This document shows, in pieces, positions 56,232 to 64,000 of a stretch of 64,000 bases of DNA. Below the pieces are notes generated by a model, which worked only from the letters and a program-made list of their open reading frames with translations, had not been told where the DNA came from and searched no databases. The translations under genes were made by a program, and so were the position numbers. Each line of letters opens with the position of its first letter. The first letter of the stretch is position 1. This stretch comes from Devosia crocina (GTDB taxonomy: Bacteria; Pseudomonadota; Alphaproteobacteria; Rhizobiales; Devosiaceae). The stretch is from NCBI RefSeq assembly GCF_900116545.1, contig NZ_FPCK01000001.1, positions 1,054,001-1,118,000 of the forward strand. Reading direction: 5' to 3'.

Positions 56232-56557
56232 CGCGCTCTCTTGCCGAACTGACCGCGCTCGTGTCCCAGGTGTCGGACATGTATGCGCGCGAAACCGGCG
56301 TGCGGCGTGATGATGACTGGTTTGCCCTCAAGATGCAGGAAGAATTGGGCGAGCTGATCGCCGAACACCTGCGCCTGACCGGTCGCGGCCGGCAAAAGGG
56401 TCTCGATGAAGCAGCAATCGTCGCGGCTCGAAACGATGAGGCCGCAGACCTGCTCGCCTTTCTTCTGCTTTATGCCCAGCACAACGGCATCGACCTTGAC
56501 GCGGCGCTCGAACGGAAATGGTTCGCCTATCTTCGCCCCGACACGGAAAGCGGTTAA
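56228..56557 (+). CDS. MazG-like nucleotide pyrophosphohydrolase
   Basis: This 109-residue, all-helical protein has the MazG-like metal motif. [17 protein letters not shown] (about 36-52, E-x2-E-x-E pattern) is followed by [23 protein letters not shown] (about 69-91, with the E/D-x-x-D helix). Such enzymes hydrolyse canonical or modified NTPs to monophosphates, and some act as dCTP or dUTP pyrophosphatases. Its 4-base overlap with thyA fits a role in supplying or cleaning the nucleotide pool, for example making dUMP. The substrate is not determined. It is shorter than E. coli MazG, which has two domains. Confidence 0.8.
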   Translation: MTRSLAELTALVSQVSDMYARETGVRRDDDWFALKMQEELGELIAEHLRLTGRGRQKGLDEAAIVAARNDEAADLLAFLLLYAQHNGIDLDAALERKWFAYLRPDTESG

Positions 56558-56635
56558 ACTGCTACGCTCAAGCTCGGCTGGAGAGTCCGGTTTCAAAGTT
56601 AGACATCTGTTTTTGTTGAGGAATGGGACGGATCG

Positions 56636-57643
56636 ATGCGTTTGATCGGGTGGGTTGCATTTCTAGCCTCTTGCACCGTGCCGGTGTTTGCCAATGACAC
56701 CACGGCACAGATGACGACGGGCGGCCTCGAGTTCGTCAGCCATGGCGAGATCGCCATGGAGAGCGAGGAACTGTTCATTTCGCGCGAAGAAATCCGCGTT
56801 ACCTACCGGTTCCGCAACGATGGCACGGAGGACCATTCGATCCTTGTGGCCTTTCCCATGCCCGAGATCGTTCCCGATCACTTTTCGCCCGTGGCGTATC
56901 CCACGGGGCCTGAGGACAACCTCTTCGAATTCGAGACCACCTTCAATGGCGAACCCGTTGCTGTGGAGCTTCACGAATATGCCTATGCATCCGGCGTCGA
57001 CCGCACCAAGCTTCTGCGCCAGCTCGACCTGCCACTCTATCCCATGGGAGATGCAGCCACCGAGAAGACTGCAGCTCTTGGGGCTGAAGAACTCGAGAAG
57101 CTGCTCTTTTATGGGCTGGTGATGCCCGACGAGTTCGACATGGGCGAGGGTTGGGAAACCCGCTATTGGCCAAGCTGGACCTACAAGGCGACCTATACCT
57201 GGGAAGCGACGTTCCCGGCCGGGGAGACGGTAACGGTCGAGCACCGCTACGTGCCAAGCGTTGGCGGCACAGTGGGTGTCGCTCTTCTTTCCGAGCCGTT
57301 CGAGGGATATGATCCGGCCGAGGAGTACAGGACGCGCTACTGCACCGACGATGCCTTCAAGGCCGCTGTGCGCAAGTCGCTGCGCGACCCCAACGAGCCG
57401 TGGTCCGCACCGTTTTACGAGAGCTGGATCTCCTACATTCTGACCACGGGCGGCAATTGGGCCGGTGGCGCCATTGAGAACTTCCGGCTAGTCGTCGACA
57501 AGGGAAGCCCCCAAAACCTCGTGTCCTTCTGTGGCGAAGGGGTCAGCAAGATCGGACCTACGACCTTTGCAATGGTTAGAACCGATTTCTGGCCCGAGCA
57601 GGAGCTCAACATCCTCATCCTCGAACGCCAACCGGATATGTGA
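56636..57643 (+). CDS. Exported DUF4424 protein
   Basis: This 335-residue protein has a signal peptide (about 1-19, VAFLASCTVPVFA). A beta-rich body includes GGLEFVSHGEIAMESEELFISREEIRVTYRFRN and GNWAGGAIENFRLVVDKGSPQNLVSFCGE, which matches DUF4424. The family is found in alphaproteobacteria and has no established role; a periplasmic location is likely. Two Cys residues (TRYCTDDAF and VSFCGE) may pair. The start is ATG at 56636 with a GAGGAATGGGACGG purine run upstream. It is inserted between the MazG-like gene and the acetyltransferase, and its stop overlaps the next start by 4 bases. Confidence 0.8.
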   Translation: MRLIGWVAFLASCTVPVFANDTTAQMTTGGLEFVSHGEIAMESEELFISREEIRVTYRFRNDGTEDHSILVAFPMPEIVPDHFSPVAYPTGPEDNLFEFETTFNGEPVAVELHEYAYASGVDRTKLLRQLDLPLYPMGDAATEKTAALGAEELEKLLFYGLVMPDEFDMGEGWETRYWPSWTYKATYTWEATFPAGETVTVEHRYVPSVGGTVGVALLSEPFEGYDPAEEYRTRYCTDDAFKAAVRKSLRDPNEPWSAPFYESWISYILTTGGNWAGGAIENFRLVVDKGSPQNLVSFCGEGVSKIGPTTFAMVRTDFWPEQELNILILERQPDM

Positions 57644-58140
57644 CGACTTCCGTGATTGACCAAGACCTGACCATCCGCTCCGCAATCCCTGCAGATGCGG
57701 GCCTGATCGTGCGCCTCATCGCAGCGCTCGCCGAGTACGAAAAGCTTGCCCACGAGGCGAAGGCGACCGAGGCCGATATCCTGCGGGACCTCTTCGGTCC
57801 GACGCCCAAGGTTTTCTGCGAGATCGCGGAGTTTGCGGGCGAGCCGGTCGGCTTCGCGCTCTGGTTTTATACCTATTCCACCTTCCAGGGCAGGCACGGC
57901 ATTTGGCTCGAAGACCTTTACGTCGATCCCACGATGCGGGGCAGGGGGTTCGGCAAGGCGTTGCTGATTCATTTGGCGCGCCGCTGTGTCCGCGAAGGGC
58001 TTGGGCGCTTCGAGTGGTGGGTACTCGACTGGAACGAGCCGAGCATCGAGTTCTATAAAGGACAGGGCGGCATCATGCAGGACGAATGGACCAAGGTGCG
58101 GCTTGACGGGGAAGCGCTGCTTGCGCTTGGCCGGCATTGA
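57640..58140 (+). CDS. GNAT acetyltransferase resembling spermidine/diamine acetyltransferases
   Basis: This 166-residue protein has the GNAT fold. DLYVDPTMRGRGFGKALLIHL (about 94-114) is the acetyl-CoA loop, and LDWNEPSIEFYKGQGG (about 129-144) closely resembles the SSAT family stretch AEWNEPSINFYKRRGA. A diamine, thialysine or spermidine N-acetyltransferase is the best guess. Spermidine would also be the product of the pair at 10-12.5 kb, but a link is only speculative. The GTG start at 57640 overlaps the DUF4424 stop by 4 bases, and the end overlaps folA by 4. Confidence 0.82.
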   Translation: MTTSVIDQDLTIRSAIPADAGLIVRLIAALAEYEKLAHEAKATEADILRDLFGPTPKVFCEIAEFAGEPVGFALWFYTYSTFQGRHGIWLEDLYVDPTMRGRGFGKALLIHLARRCVREGLGRFEWWVLDWNEPSIEFYKGQGGIMQDEWTKVRLDGEALLALGRH

Positions 58141-58661
58141 AGCAGCGCATTTCCCTGATAGCGGCTGTTGCCGAAAACCGTGTGATTGGCCGTGATGGGG
58201 ATATGCCCTGGCGCATCCCCTCAGACTTTGCCTGGTTCAAGCGCATGACGATGGGCAAGCCCATGATCATGGGGCGCAAGCAGTTCGAGACTTTCCCCAA
58301 GCCGCTCGCAGGTCGTCCGCATATCGTCGTTACGCGTCAAAGCGATTATGAAGTCGAAGGCGCCTTGGTGGTGCACGACCTAGAGGAAGGCTTTCGTCAG
58401 GCCTCTAGCCTGCCCGAAGCTGCCGAAACCGGCGAAATCATGGTGATCGGAGGGGGCGACATTTACGCGCAGGCGATCGCGGTGGCCGACCGGCTCTACA
58501 TCACCCATGTGCGCCTCACCCCGGAAGGGGATGTCCATTTCCCGGTCATCGACCCCGAAATCTGGGAGATCACCGGCCATCCCGAGGTAACGCCGAACGA
58601 AAAGGACCAGGCAAGCTACACGATTTCAATCTACGAGCGGCGCCGGCCTGCCGCGCATTGA
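58137..58661 (+). CDS. folA: Dihydrofolate reductase FolA
   Basis: This 174-residue enzyme reduces dihydrofolate to tetrahydrofolate with NADPH. The N-terminal block AENRVIGRDGDMPWRIPSDFAWFKRMTMGKPMIMGRKQFETF is diagnostic. Its TTG start overlaps the preceding stop as TTGA, so translation depends on coupling with the acetyltransferase gene. It is a target of trimethoprim in relatives. It is the partner of thyA. hflK follows after 63 bases; AT-rich TATATA (about 58680) in the gap could be a separate promoter. Confidence 0.96.
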   Translation: MKQRISLIAAVAENRVIGRDGDMPWRIPSDFAWFKRMTMGKPMIMGRKQFETFPKPLAGRPHIVVTRQSDYEVEGALVVHDLEEGFRQASSLPEAAETGEIMVIGGGDIYAQAIAVADRLYITHVRLTPEGDVHFPVIDPEIWEITGHPEVTPNEKDQASYTISIYERRRPAAH

Positions 58662-58724
58662 TCGCATTGGGCGCTTGCTTATATATGGTTCCAACCAGAT
58701 TTCGAAAAAGCCGAAAGGAAAGCG

Positions 58725-59828
58725 ATGCCTTGGGAGAATAATGGAGGCGGAGGTGGCCGCAATAATGGCGGCCCCTGGGGCCAGGCACCCGGCGGAGGTG
58801 GCGGCGGCCCGCGCCGTCCTGGCGGCGGTGGAAACACTCCCAATCTCGAGGACATCCTCAATCGCGGTCGCGATCAGTTTCGCGGCGGCGTTCCGGGCGG
58901 CCGTTGGGCCATCGTTGGCGGCATCGTTGCGCTGCTTGCATTCTGGGGCGTCAACTCGGTCTACACCATCAATCCGCAGGAAGTCGGCGTCGAACTGCGG
59001 TTCGGCCAGCCCAAGCCTGAATTGTCCGGTCCGGGTCTGCATTTCCTTCTTTGGCCGGTGGAAACGGTTGAGCGTGCGACCACAACTGTGAACCAGACAC
59101 AGATCGGCATTGCCAATCCCAACAGCAATCGCGCCGGCGGCGTTCGGGACGGTCTGATGCTTTCTGGCGACCAGAACATCGTCAACGTCCAGTTCTCGGT
59201 TTTCTGGGCGATCAACGATCCCGTCGCCTACCTCTTCAACGTCCGTGATCCTGAATCCATGGTTCGCTATGCCGCTGAAAGCGCCATGCGCGAAGTGGTT
59301 GGCCGCCGTCCGGCGCAGGACATCTACTCGGATGACCGTTCCGGTATTTCCGCCGAAGTGCAGCGCATCACGCTTGCTACGCTGGAAAGCTACGGCCTCG
59401 GCGTCTCGGTCAATCAGATCCTGATCGAAAATGCCGGTCCTCCGGCGGAGGTCATCGACGCCTTCAACGAAGTGCAGCGTGCCCGTCAGGACGAGACGCG
59501 TCTTCAGGAAGAAGCGCGTTCCTATGCCAATACCCTTCTCGGCGATGCCCGCGGTCGCGCGGCAGCGTTGCGGGAAGATGCGGCCGCATACACCAACCGC
59601 GTGGTGCAGGAAGCGACCGGTGAAGCAGAGCGCTTCAACGCTGTCTATGCCGAATACGTCAATTCGCCGGAGGTGACGCGCAAGCGTCTGTTCCTCGAAA
59701 CCATGGAAGAAGTGCTTGGCGCTTCCGAAAAGGTGCTGATCGAGAGCGGTGCCGGTGGTTCCGGCGTGGTGCCCTATCTGCCGCTGCCTGAACTGCGTCC
59801 GGGCAACACGAACACGACGGGGAACTGA
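58725..59828 (+). CDS. hflK: FtsH protease modulator subunit HflK
   Basis: This 367-residue SPFH-domain protein has a Gly-rich N-terminus (GGGGGRNNGG and GGGGGGP), one membrane helix (about 61-80, AIVGGIVALLAFWGVNSVY) and the band-7 domain (about 88-290). A helical region with AAALREDAAAYTNRVVQEATGEAERF follows. With HflC it forms a large ring-like cage around FtsH and shapes its access to membrane substrates. The ATG has AAAGGAAAG upstream. It is followed by hflC after 2 bases. The order folA, hflK, hflC is common in alphaproteobacteria. Confidence 0.95.
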   Translation: MPWENNGGGGGRNNGGPWGQAPGGGGGGPRRPGGGGNTPNLEDILNRGRDQFRGGVPGGRWAIVGGIVALLAFWGVNSVYTINPQEVGVELRFGQPKPELSGPGLHFLLWPVETVERATTTVNQTQIGIANPNSNRAGGVRDGLMLSGDQNIVNVQFSVFWAINDPVAYLFNVRDPESMVRYAAESAMREVVGRRPAQDIYSDDRSGISAEVQRITLATLESYGLGVSVNQILIENAGPPAEVIDAFNEVQRARQDETRLQEEARSYANTLLGDARGRAAALREDAAAYTNRVVQEATGEAERFNAVYAEYVNSPEVTRKRLFLETMEEVLGASEKVLIESGAGGSGVVPYLPLPELRPGNTNTTGN

Positions 59829-59830
59829 TC

Positions 59831-60979
59831 ATGACGAATCGCCTCTTTATCATCGGCGCCGTCATCATTGCGGCCCTCTATGTCCTCTTCTCCTCGCTCT
59901 ACGTTGTGGACGAGCGCGAGCAGGCTATCGTCATGCGCTTTGGCCAGATCACCGATGTCCGTACCGAACCAGGCCTCTACTTCAAGGTTCCGACCGATAT
60001 CGTCGATAGCGTCCAGATCATCGAAGATCGCCTGCTGCGCTATGACATCGCCAATATGCGTGTGCAGGTATCGGGTAATGCGTTCTACCAGGTCGATGCT
60101 TTCCTGACCTATCGCATCGCCGATGCGCGCCTGTTCCGCGAGCGCGCCACCGGTCAGCTTTCGGTTGCCGAAGACCGTATCGGGGCCAGCCTCGATGCCG
60201 CCTTGCGCCAGGTCTACGGTCTGCGCGAATTCAGCGCGGCCCTGTCCGACCAGCGCGGCCAGATGATGCAGGAAACCCGCGAGCTGATCCGTCCGGACCT
60301 GGCAGAACTCGGCATCGACGTCGTGGACGTGCGTATCCTGCGCACCGATCTGGACGAAGACGTTTCGGCAACCACTTTCGAGCGTATGCGCGCTGAACGT
60401 CTTGCAGAAGCTGCGCTCCTTCGTGCCCGCGGTGAAGAACAGGCTCAGAGCCTGCGCGCCATCGCCGATCGTCAGGCCGTTGAAATCGTTGCGGCTGCAA
60501 CGCGCGATGCCGAAATCATTCGCGGTCAGGGCGATGCCGAACGCAACCGCATCTACGCTTCGGCTTATGGACAGGATGCCGAATTCTTCGAGTTCTACCG
60601 CTCGATGGAATCCTATCGTGCAGCCCTCGCCAATACCGGCACCACCATGGTTCTCTCGCCCGATAGCGCCTTCTTCCGCTACTTCGGCTCGAGCGGGGAA
60701 TTGCCTGCGGCCAACACGACTTTCGCGCCGCCGCTGGCTCCGCAGGAACTGCCGGAAAGCGCCACGCCGAGCACCGAGCCAGCGCTCGATGGATTGGGGA
60801 TCGAAGAGACCGTTGCACCTCCGGCCATTACGCTTGAGGACGGCTCAGAGCTGACGCCCACCATCGGGACAGAGGCGCCGGCTCCAATCGAGATCGAGCC
60901 AACGACGCCACCGGAGCCTGCCGAAGCGCCTGCTCCTGAGGCTTCGGCCACAACTCCGGCGCCCTCCACCGCGCAATAA
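59831..60979 (+). CDS. hflC: FtsH protease modulator subunit HflC
   Basis: This 382-residue SPFH protein has one N-terminal membrane helix (about 6-26, FIIGAVIIAALYVLFSSLYV). The band-7 domain follows (about 27-200, with VDEREQAIVMRFGQITDV), and then the helical segment RAERLAEAALLRARGEEQAQSLR. A Pro/Ala/Glu-rich C-terminal extension of about 85 residues is absent from E. coli HflC; its role is unknown. It is encoded 2 bases after hflK and ends at a strong terminator. degP, often next, is not here. Confidence 0.95.
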   Translation: MTNRLFIIGAVIIAALYVLFSSLYVVDEREQAIVMRFGQITDVRTEPGLYFKVPTDIVDSVQIIEDRLLRYDIANMRVQVSGNAFYQVDAFLTYRIADARLFRERATGQLSVAEDRIGASLDAALRQVYGLREFSAALSDQRGQMMQETRELIRPDLAELGIDVVDVRILRTDLDEDVSATTFERMRAERLAEAALLRARGEEQAQSLRAIADRQAVEIVAAATRDAEIIRGQGDAERNRIYASAYGQDAEFFEFYRSMESYRAALANTGTTMVLSPDSAFFRYFGSSGELPAANTTFAPPLAPQELPESATPSTEPALDGLGIEETVAPPAITLEDGSELTPTIGTEAPAPIEIEPTTPPEPAEAPAPEASATTPAPSTAQ

Positions 60980-60984
60980 GTCTC

Positions 60985-61017
60985 AAAGCCCGGCCATTGT
61001 GCCGGGCTTTGTTTTTG
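60985..61017 (+). terminator. hflC terminator
   Basis: A 10-bp perfect stem (AAAGCCCGGC with GCCGGGCTTT) with a 6-base loop is followed by GTTTTTG. It lies 5 bases after the hflC stop. Confidence 0.9.
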
Positions 61018-61189
61018 CAGTGTTGAGCCGCTCAGTGTCGGCTTACGGACGTGAGCAAAGGCGGGAACTTACTCCCGGCCTCAGAAATTTCCGATAGTCT
61101 CTCCCCATCACCGGTGCGGGTGAGCCGGCGCGCCCCTTTCGTATGGGGGAGCACGTTCTGGCACCGGCCGACCCTGCGAGGAGCGATCA

Positions 61190-61318
61190 ATGGGCGCGAT
61201 TCCGGAGCTGTCCGAAAAACCGGCGCCGGAGGCAGGTCTGTCTCTTCAAAAAACAAATCAATCAGAGGCAGACCTGCCTCCGGTCCTGTTCACGGATGCA
61301 CCAGCCGGAGGCGCCTAG
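61190..61318 (+). CDS. Possible small ORF (42 residues) spanning a long hairpin
   Basis: ATG at 61190 has GAGGAGCG 6 bases upstream and opens a frame of 42 residues to TAG at 61318. The sequence is Pro, Glu and Ala-rich (SEKPAPEAGLSLQKTNQSEA). I do not recognise it. Most of its middle is a near-perfect 20-bp inverted repeat, which constrains the codons, so the frame could be a chance opening. The good ribosome site is the only direct support. It lies in the 387-base gap between the hflC terminator and the minus-strand serB. No other feature was seen in that gap apart from the hairpin. Confidence 0.3.
   Translation: MGAIPELSEKPAPEAGLSLQKTNQSEADLPPVLFTDAPAGGA
61215..61283 (-). terminator. Long hairpin, probable serB terminator
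   Basis: Arms 61226-61245 and 61264-61283 pair over 20 bp with a single T:G-type mismatch and an 18-base loop. The core is CAGGTCTG with CAGACCTG. On the minus strand the stem is followed by CGCCGG and a T5 run at 61219-61215. It lies about 120 bases beyond the serB stop. Such a long stem is unusual for a simple terminator and may instead be a structured RNA or a mobile repeat. Confidence 0.5.
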
Positions 61319-61404
61319 CCAACCGGGACTTTCGCATGCGTGGTTGCTTTCTCCTGCTTCACAGGCAGGACAAGCTTCGAATGCGGGGCGCAGGCTGGCG
61401 CAGA

Positions 61405-62277
61405 TCAACGCACGAATTCGTCTTCTTCATAGCCCTGCAGATAGAGCAGGGCAGTGAGATCGCCGTGATCGACGCGGTATGCGGCGGCGGCAGACACTGC
61501 CGGTTTGGCGTGAAGCGCGACACCAAAGCCCGCGATCCCGATCATGTCGAGATCATTGGCTCCATCGCCTACGGCAAGTGTCTGACCGAGGGAAAGGCCC
61601 CGCTCTGCCGCAAGGGTCTCGAGCCGGATGCGCTTGGTGTCTTTGTCGACGATGGGCTTTCGCACCGTGCCTGTCAGCTGCTCGCCCTCGAACAGGAGAA
61701 CATTGGCCACTGCCTCGTCGAAGCCGATGCGCTTGGCAAAGTAATCGGCAAAAAAGGTGAAGCCGCCCGAGACGAGCGAAGTATACGCGCCATAGGCTTT
61801 CATCGTGTGCACCAGCGTTCGTCCGCCAGGTGTCAGCGTAATCGCCTCGCGGCGCACCGCCTCGATGGTCGCGCGTTCAAGACCCTTGAGCAGGGCAACA
61901 CGGGTATCGAGCGCCGCGCCGAAATCAAGTTCACCGCGCATTGCTCGTTCGGTGATCTCGGCAACCTGCGGCTTGAGATCGAGCGCGGCGGCAAGTTCGT
62001 CGATGCATTCCTGCTCGATCATGGTGGAATCCATGTCGGCAATCAGCAGCAGCTTGCGCCGGCCATCTGTCGGCACGATGTTGGCATCGACACGCCGCTG
62101 GCCGATGAGATCGCGGGCTATGGCGAGCGCATCGGGCGCCTTGGGCTCGATAATGTCGCACGCCACCTGATGGCTGAGCCAGTTGAGTTCTCCGCCGGTT
62201 TGTTGCACCACTGCGGCGGCCAGCGACACGTCGAGATCGGAATCGGCGGGATTGGCGATAAGGCTGAGAACCGGCAT
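61405..62277 (-). CDS. serB: Phosphoserine phosphatase SerB
   Basis: This 290-residue HAD-fold enzyme makes L-serine from phosphoserine, the last step of serine synthesis. The nucleophile Asp81 and acid Asp83 are in LLLIADMDSTMIEQECIDELA. SLVSGGFTFFADYFAKRIGF is HAD motif II, and GDGANDLDMIGIAGFGVA is motif IV. The N-terminal 70 residues form an ACT-like domain, as in longer SerB proteins. I use the ATG at 62277; the frame is open upstream but would run through the miaA start region. It is divergent from miaA with 27 bases between the starts, so the promoters must overlap the coding ends. Confidence 0.94.
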   Translation of the reverse strand: MPVLSLIANPADSDLDVSLAAAVVQQTGGELNWLSHQVACDIIEPKAPDALAIARDLIGQRRVDANIVPTDGRRKLLLIADMDSTMIEQECIDELAAALDLKPQVAEITERAMRGELDFGAALDTRVALLKGLERATIEAVRREAITLTPGGRTLVHTMKAYGAYTSLVSGGFTFFADYFAKRIGFDEAVANVLLFEGEQLTGTVRKPIVDKDTKRIRLETLAAERGLSLGQTLAVGDGANDLDMIGIAGFGVALHAKPAVSAAAAYRVDHGDLTALLYLQGYEEDEFVR

Positions 62278-62304
62278 GGCAACGATGTCTTTCGGGAGGG
62301 TGGA

Positions 62305-63201
62305 GTGACGCGCCAGAGAAGCGCCGTCCTGATAGCGGGTCCCACCGCCAGCGGCAAGTCGAGGCTGGCGCTGGCGCGGGCTGAGGAGCGCGGTGGTCTC
62401 ATCGTCAACGCTGATTCCATGCAGGTCTATGACACCGTGCGCGTGGTTACGGCGCGGCCGCCGGCTGAGGACGAAGGGCGCGCTGAGCATCGTCTTTATG
62501 GCACGGTGCCCGCCAGCCGACGCTTTTCGACCGGCCAGTGGCTCGGTGCCGTAACGGAAATTCTTGCGCATACTGATATCGAGCGCGAGGTGATTTTCGT
62601 CGGCGGAACAGGGCTCTATTTCAATGCCTTGATAAACGGATTCGCCGAAGTTCCCGAGATCTCGCCCGAGCTGACCTTGCAGGTTCAGCAGGAGCTCGAG
62701 CCTCTTGATGAGGCTGGCCGCATGGCGATGCTCGTGGAAGTGGATCCGGAAATAGCCCGGCGCCTTGGGGTGGCCGACCCGCAGCGGGTTACTCGTGCCC
62801 TTGCGGTGCACCGCGCAACGGGGCGGCGTCTTTCATCGTTTCAGGATGATCTGCAGGAGGGGCCGCTGCAGGGCTGGCGCATCGAGCGTTTCGTGCTTGC
62901 GCCCGACCGCGATGTTTTGCGCGCCCGAATTGCCACGCGGTTTGAACAGATGTTTGCGAGCGGTGCCGTTGAGGAAGTTGAGGCGCTTCTTGCCAAAAGG
63001 CTCGATCCATCTCTGCCGGTCATGAAAGCGATCGGGGTGCGCGAAATCGGCGACTGGCTTGATGGGCTGCACGGACGCGAGGAAGCGATCACGCTCGCCA
63101 CGATAGCAACCCATCAATATGCCAAGCGCCAACGGACCTGGTTCCGCAATCGCATGGGGGATTGGCCGAGATTAGGTCTCGAAGGCCAGCCGCTTAGATG
63201 A
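62305..63201 (+). CDS. miaA: tRNA dimethylallyltransferase MiaA
   Basis: This 298-residue enzyme adds a dimethylallyl group to A37 of tRNAs that read codons starting with U. The P-loop GPTASGKS is at 12-19, followed by NADSMQVYDTVRVVTARP, FVGGTGLYFNALINGFAE and MKAIGVREIGDWL. The frame is open for over 1 kb upstream, but that part is antisense to serB. The GTG at 62305 with GGGAGGG about 5 bases upstream gives the family length. The stop overlaps the convergent MATE gene by 8 bases. Confidence 0.95.
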   Translation: MTRQRSAVLIAGPTASGKSRLALARAEERGGLIVNADSMQVYDTVRVVTARPPAEDEGRAEHRLYGTVPASRRFSTGQWLGAVTEILAHTDIEREVIFVGGTGLYFNALINGFAEVPEISPELTLQVQQELEPLDEAGRMAMLVEVDPEIARRLGVADPQRVTRALAVHRATGRRLSSFQDDLQEGPLQGWRIERFVLAPDRDVLRARIATRFEQMFASGAVEEVEALLAKRLDPSLPVMKAIGVREIGDWLDGLHGREEAITLATIATHQYAKRQRTWFRNRMGDWPRLGLEGQPLR

Positions 63202-64000
63202 CGATCTTGACGAGCCCCAGCCGTTCACGCCAGGCAAAGCGCGCCAGAAGAATGGCGGCAACAAAGGCCAGCCCGCAAGCCAGGCCGATCCAGATGCCGA
63301 CGCCACGCCACCCGACCACCAGACCAAGCACATAGGCAACCGGCAGGCCGACAAGCCAATAGCCGACAATGGCGACGATCATCGGCACCTTGGCATCGCT
63401 GATGCCGCGAAGTGCGTGGGCGGCCACGACCTGAACTCCATCTGCCAGCTGGAAAATACCCGCCACGATCAGGAAGGTTGCCGCCAGCGCCAAGGCATTG
63501 AGGTTTTCGGGTTTGGTGGGATCGAGGAACACTCTCACAATAAACGGGGCAAGAGTCAAAAAGGCGAGACAAGACACGATCATGAAGCCGGTGCCAAGCG
63601 TCATGCCGCTCCACCCGGCGTATCCAATACCCGCCCGATCATTCCGGCCATAAGCTATGCCGACCCGGACGGTGGTCGCCATGCCGACACCCAAAGGCAC
63701 CATGAATGCGAGGGAGGCGCACTGAAGAGCGATGGCATGAGCCGCCACCTCATCAGTGCCGAGCCGACCCATCAGCAAGGCCGCTGCGGTGAAAAGGCTG
63801 ACTTCCGCCAGCACAGTAAAGCCAATTGGCAGGCCGAGAGCGAAAATCTGGTGGAACTTCTGCCAATCGGGTTTCCAGAACCGCATGAGAATGTGGAAGC
63901 GCCGCAAACGCCTATGCGTCAGCACGAAGCTCAAGAGTGCTGCGAACATGGCCAGATTGGTGAGGATTGTGGCGATTGCTGCCCCACGCAGTTCCAGCCG
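63194..64000 (-). CDS. MATE-family efflux transporter, 5' end outside the window
   Basis: About 268 residues of the C-terminal part of a polytopic transporter are visible. The frame stays open to the window edge at 64000 (RLELRGAAIATILTNLAM continues upstream of the first ATG at 63949), so the start lies outside. At least seven membrane helices are seen, with MATE features such as LGLPIGFTVLAEVSLFTAAALLMGRLG and PLGVGMATTVRVG. It is probably a NorM/DinF-type Na+ or H+-coupled drug exporter. The substrate is unknown. The stop overlaps the miaA end by 8 bases. Confidence 0.88.
   Translation of the reverse strand, partial: RLELRGAAIATILTNLAMFAALLSFVLTHRRLRRFHILMRFWKPDWQKFHQIFALGLPIGFTVLAEVSLFTAAALLMGRLGTDEVAAHAIALQCASLAFMVPLGVGMATTVRVGIAYGRNDRAGIGYAGWSGMTLGTGFMIVSCLAFLTLAPFIVRVFLDPTKPENLNALALAATFLIVAGIFQLADGVQVVAAHALRGISDAKVPMIVAIVGYWLVGLPVAYVLGLVVGWRGVGIWIGLACGLAFVAAILLARFAWRERLGLVKIVI

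Noticed and set aside
61051-62304. Long in-frame extension upstream of miaA
   Set aside because: It runs antisense through serB. MiaA homology begins at the GTG at 62305, which has a ribosome site.

Overview
The window is about 64 kb of a GC-rich alphaproteobacterial chromosome, most likely order Hyphomicrobiales (Rhizobiales). Devosiaceae (Devosia/Pelagibacterium-like) is my best guess, but I cannot test it without a search. The main support is a circularly permuted two-piece tmRNA gene, a Rhizobiales-style division and wall (dcw) cluster, an FtsZ with a long linker, alphaproteobacterial-type SspB, and CtrA-like sites before ftsZ. No phage, transposase, CRISPR array, tRNA or rRNA gene was seen. 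Gene density is high and few reading frames look broken.

Layout. 1-9.9 kb: the tail of an unknown gene, a Host_attach/baeRF-type protein, divergent oxyR and katG with an OxyR-like box, a DUF2336 protein, an ArsR-methyltransferase fusion coupled to metF behind a 24-bp palindrome, two poorly known proteins (one a TerB/J-domain protein), RNase P RNA, and a tiny secreted peptide. 10-15.6 kb: a carboxy(nor)spermidine decarboxylase/dehydrogenase pair, then on the minus strand a three-gene two-component unit. 15.8-36.7 kb: the dcw cluster (rsmH, ftsL, ftsI, murE, murF, mraY, ftsW, murG, murC, ddlB, ftsQ, ftsA, ftsZ, lpxC), followed by bamD. 36.9-49 kb: recN, ligA, a DUF3828 protein, an M24B aminopeptidase P, two unreported tandem small proteins, prmA, a membrane diguanylate cyclase and a UvrD-type helicase. 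49.3-64 kb: a long AsmA-family protein, a ribbon-helix-helix protein, sspB and the ssrA gene, a SNase-like nuclease, a cysteine-cluster protein, thyA, a MazG-like protein, a DUF4424 protein, an SSAT-like acetyltransferase, folA, hflK, hflC, serB, miaA and a truncated MATE transporter.

How the genes work together. The dcw genes make the meso-DAP peptidoglycan precursor (MurC/E/F, Ddl, MraY, MurG), flip or polymerise it (FtsW, FtsI), and build the ring (FtsL, FtsQ, FtsA, FtsZ). The cluster departs from the usual Hyphomicrobiales order in several ways. mraZ, murD and murB are not at their usual places. The murD slot holds a terminator-flanked DUF4394 gene, the murB slot holds a long palindromic repeat, a G-tract repeat separates murE from murF, and three accessory genes separate ftsA from ftsZ. 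The other notable association is ssrA directly upstream of sspB on the same strand, which places the tag-encoding RNA next to the adaptor that delivers tagged proteins to ClpXP. thyA, a MazG-like hydrolase and folA form a thymidylate/folate neighbourhood.

Start sites were revised where a Shine-Dalgarno sequence or family length favoured an internal codon. All regulatory sites are pattern-based predictions read by eye.
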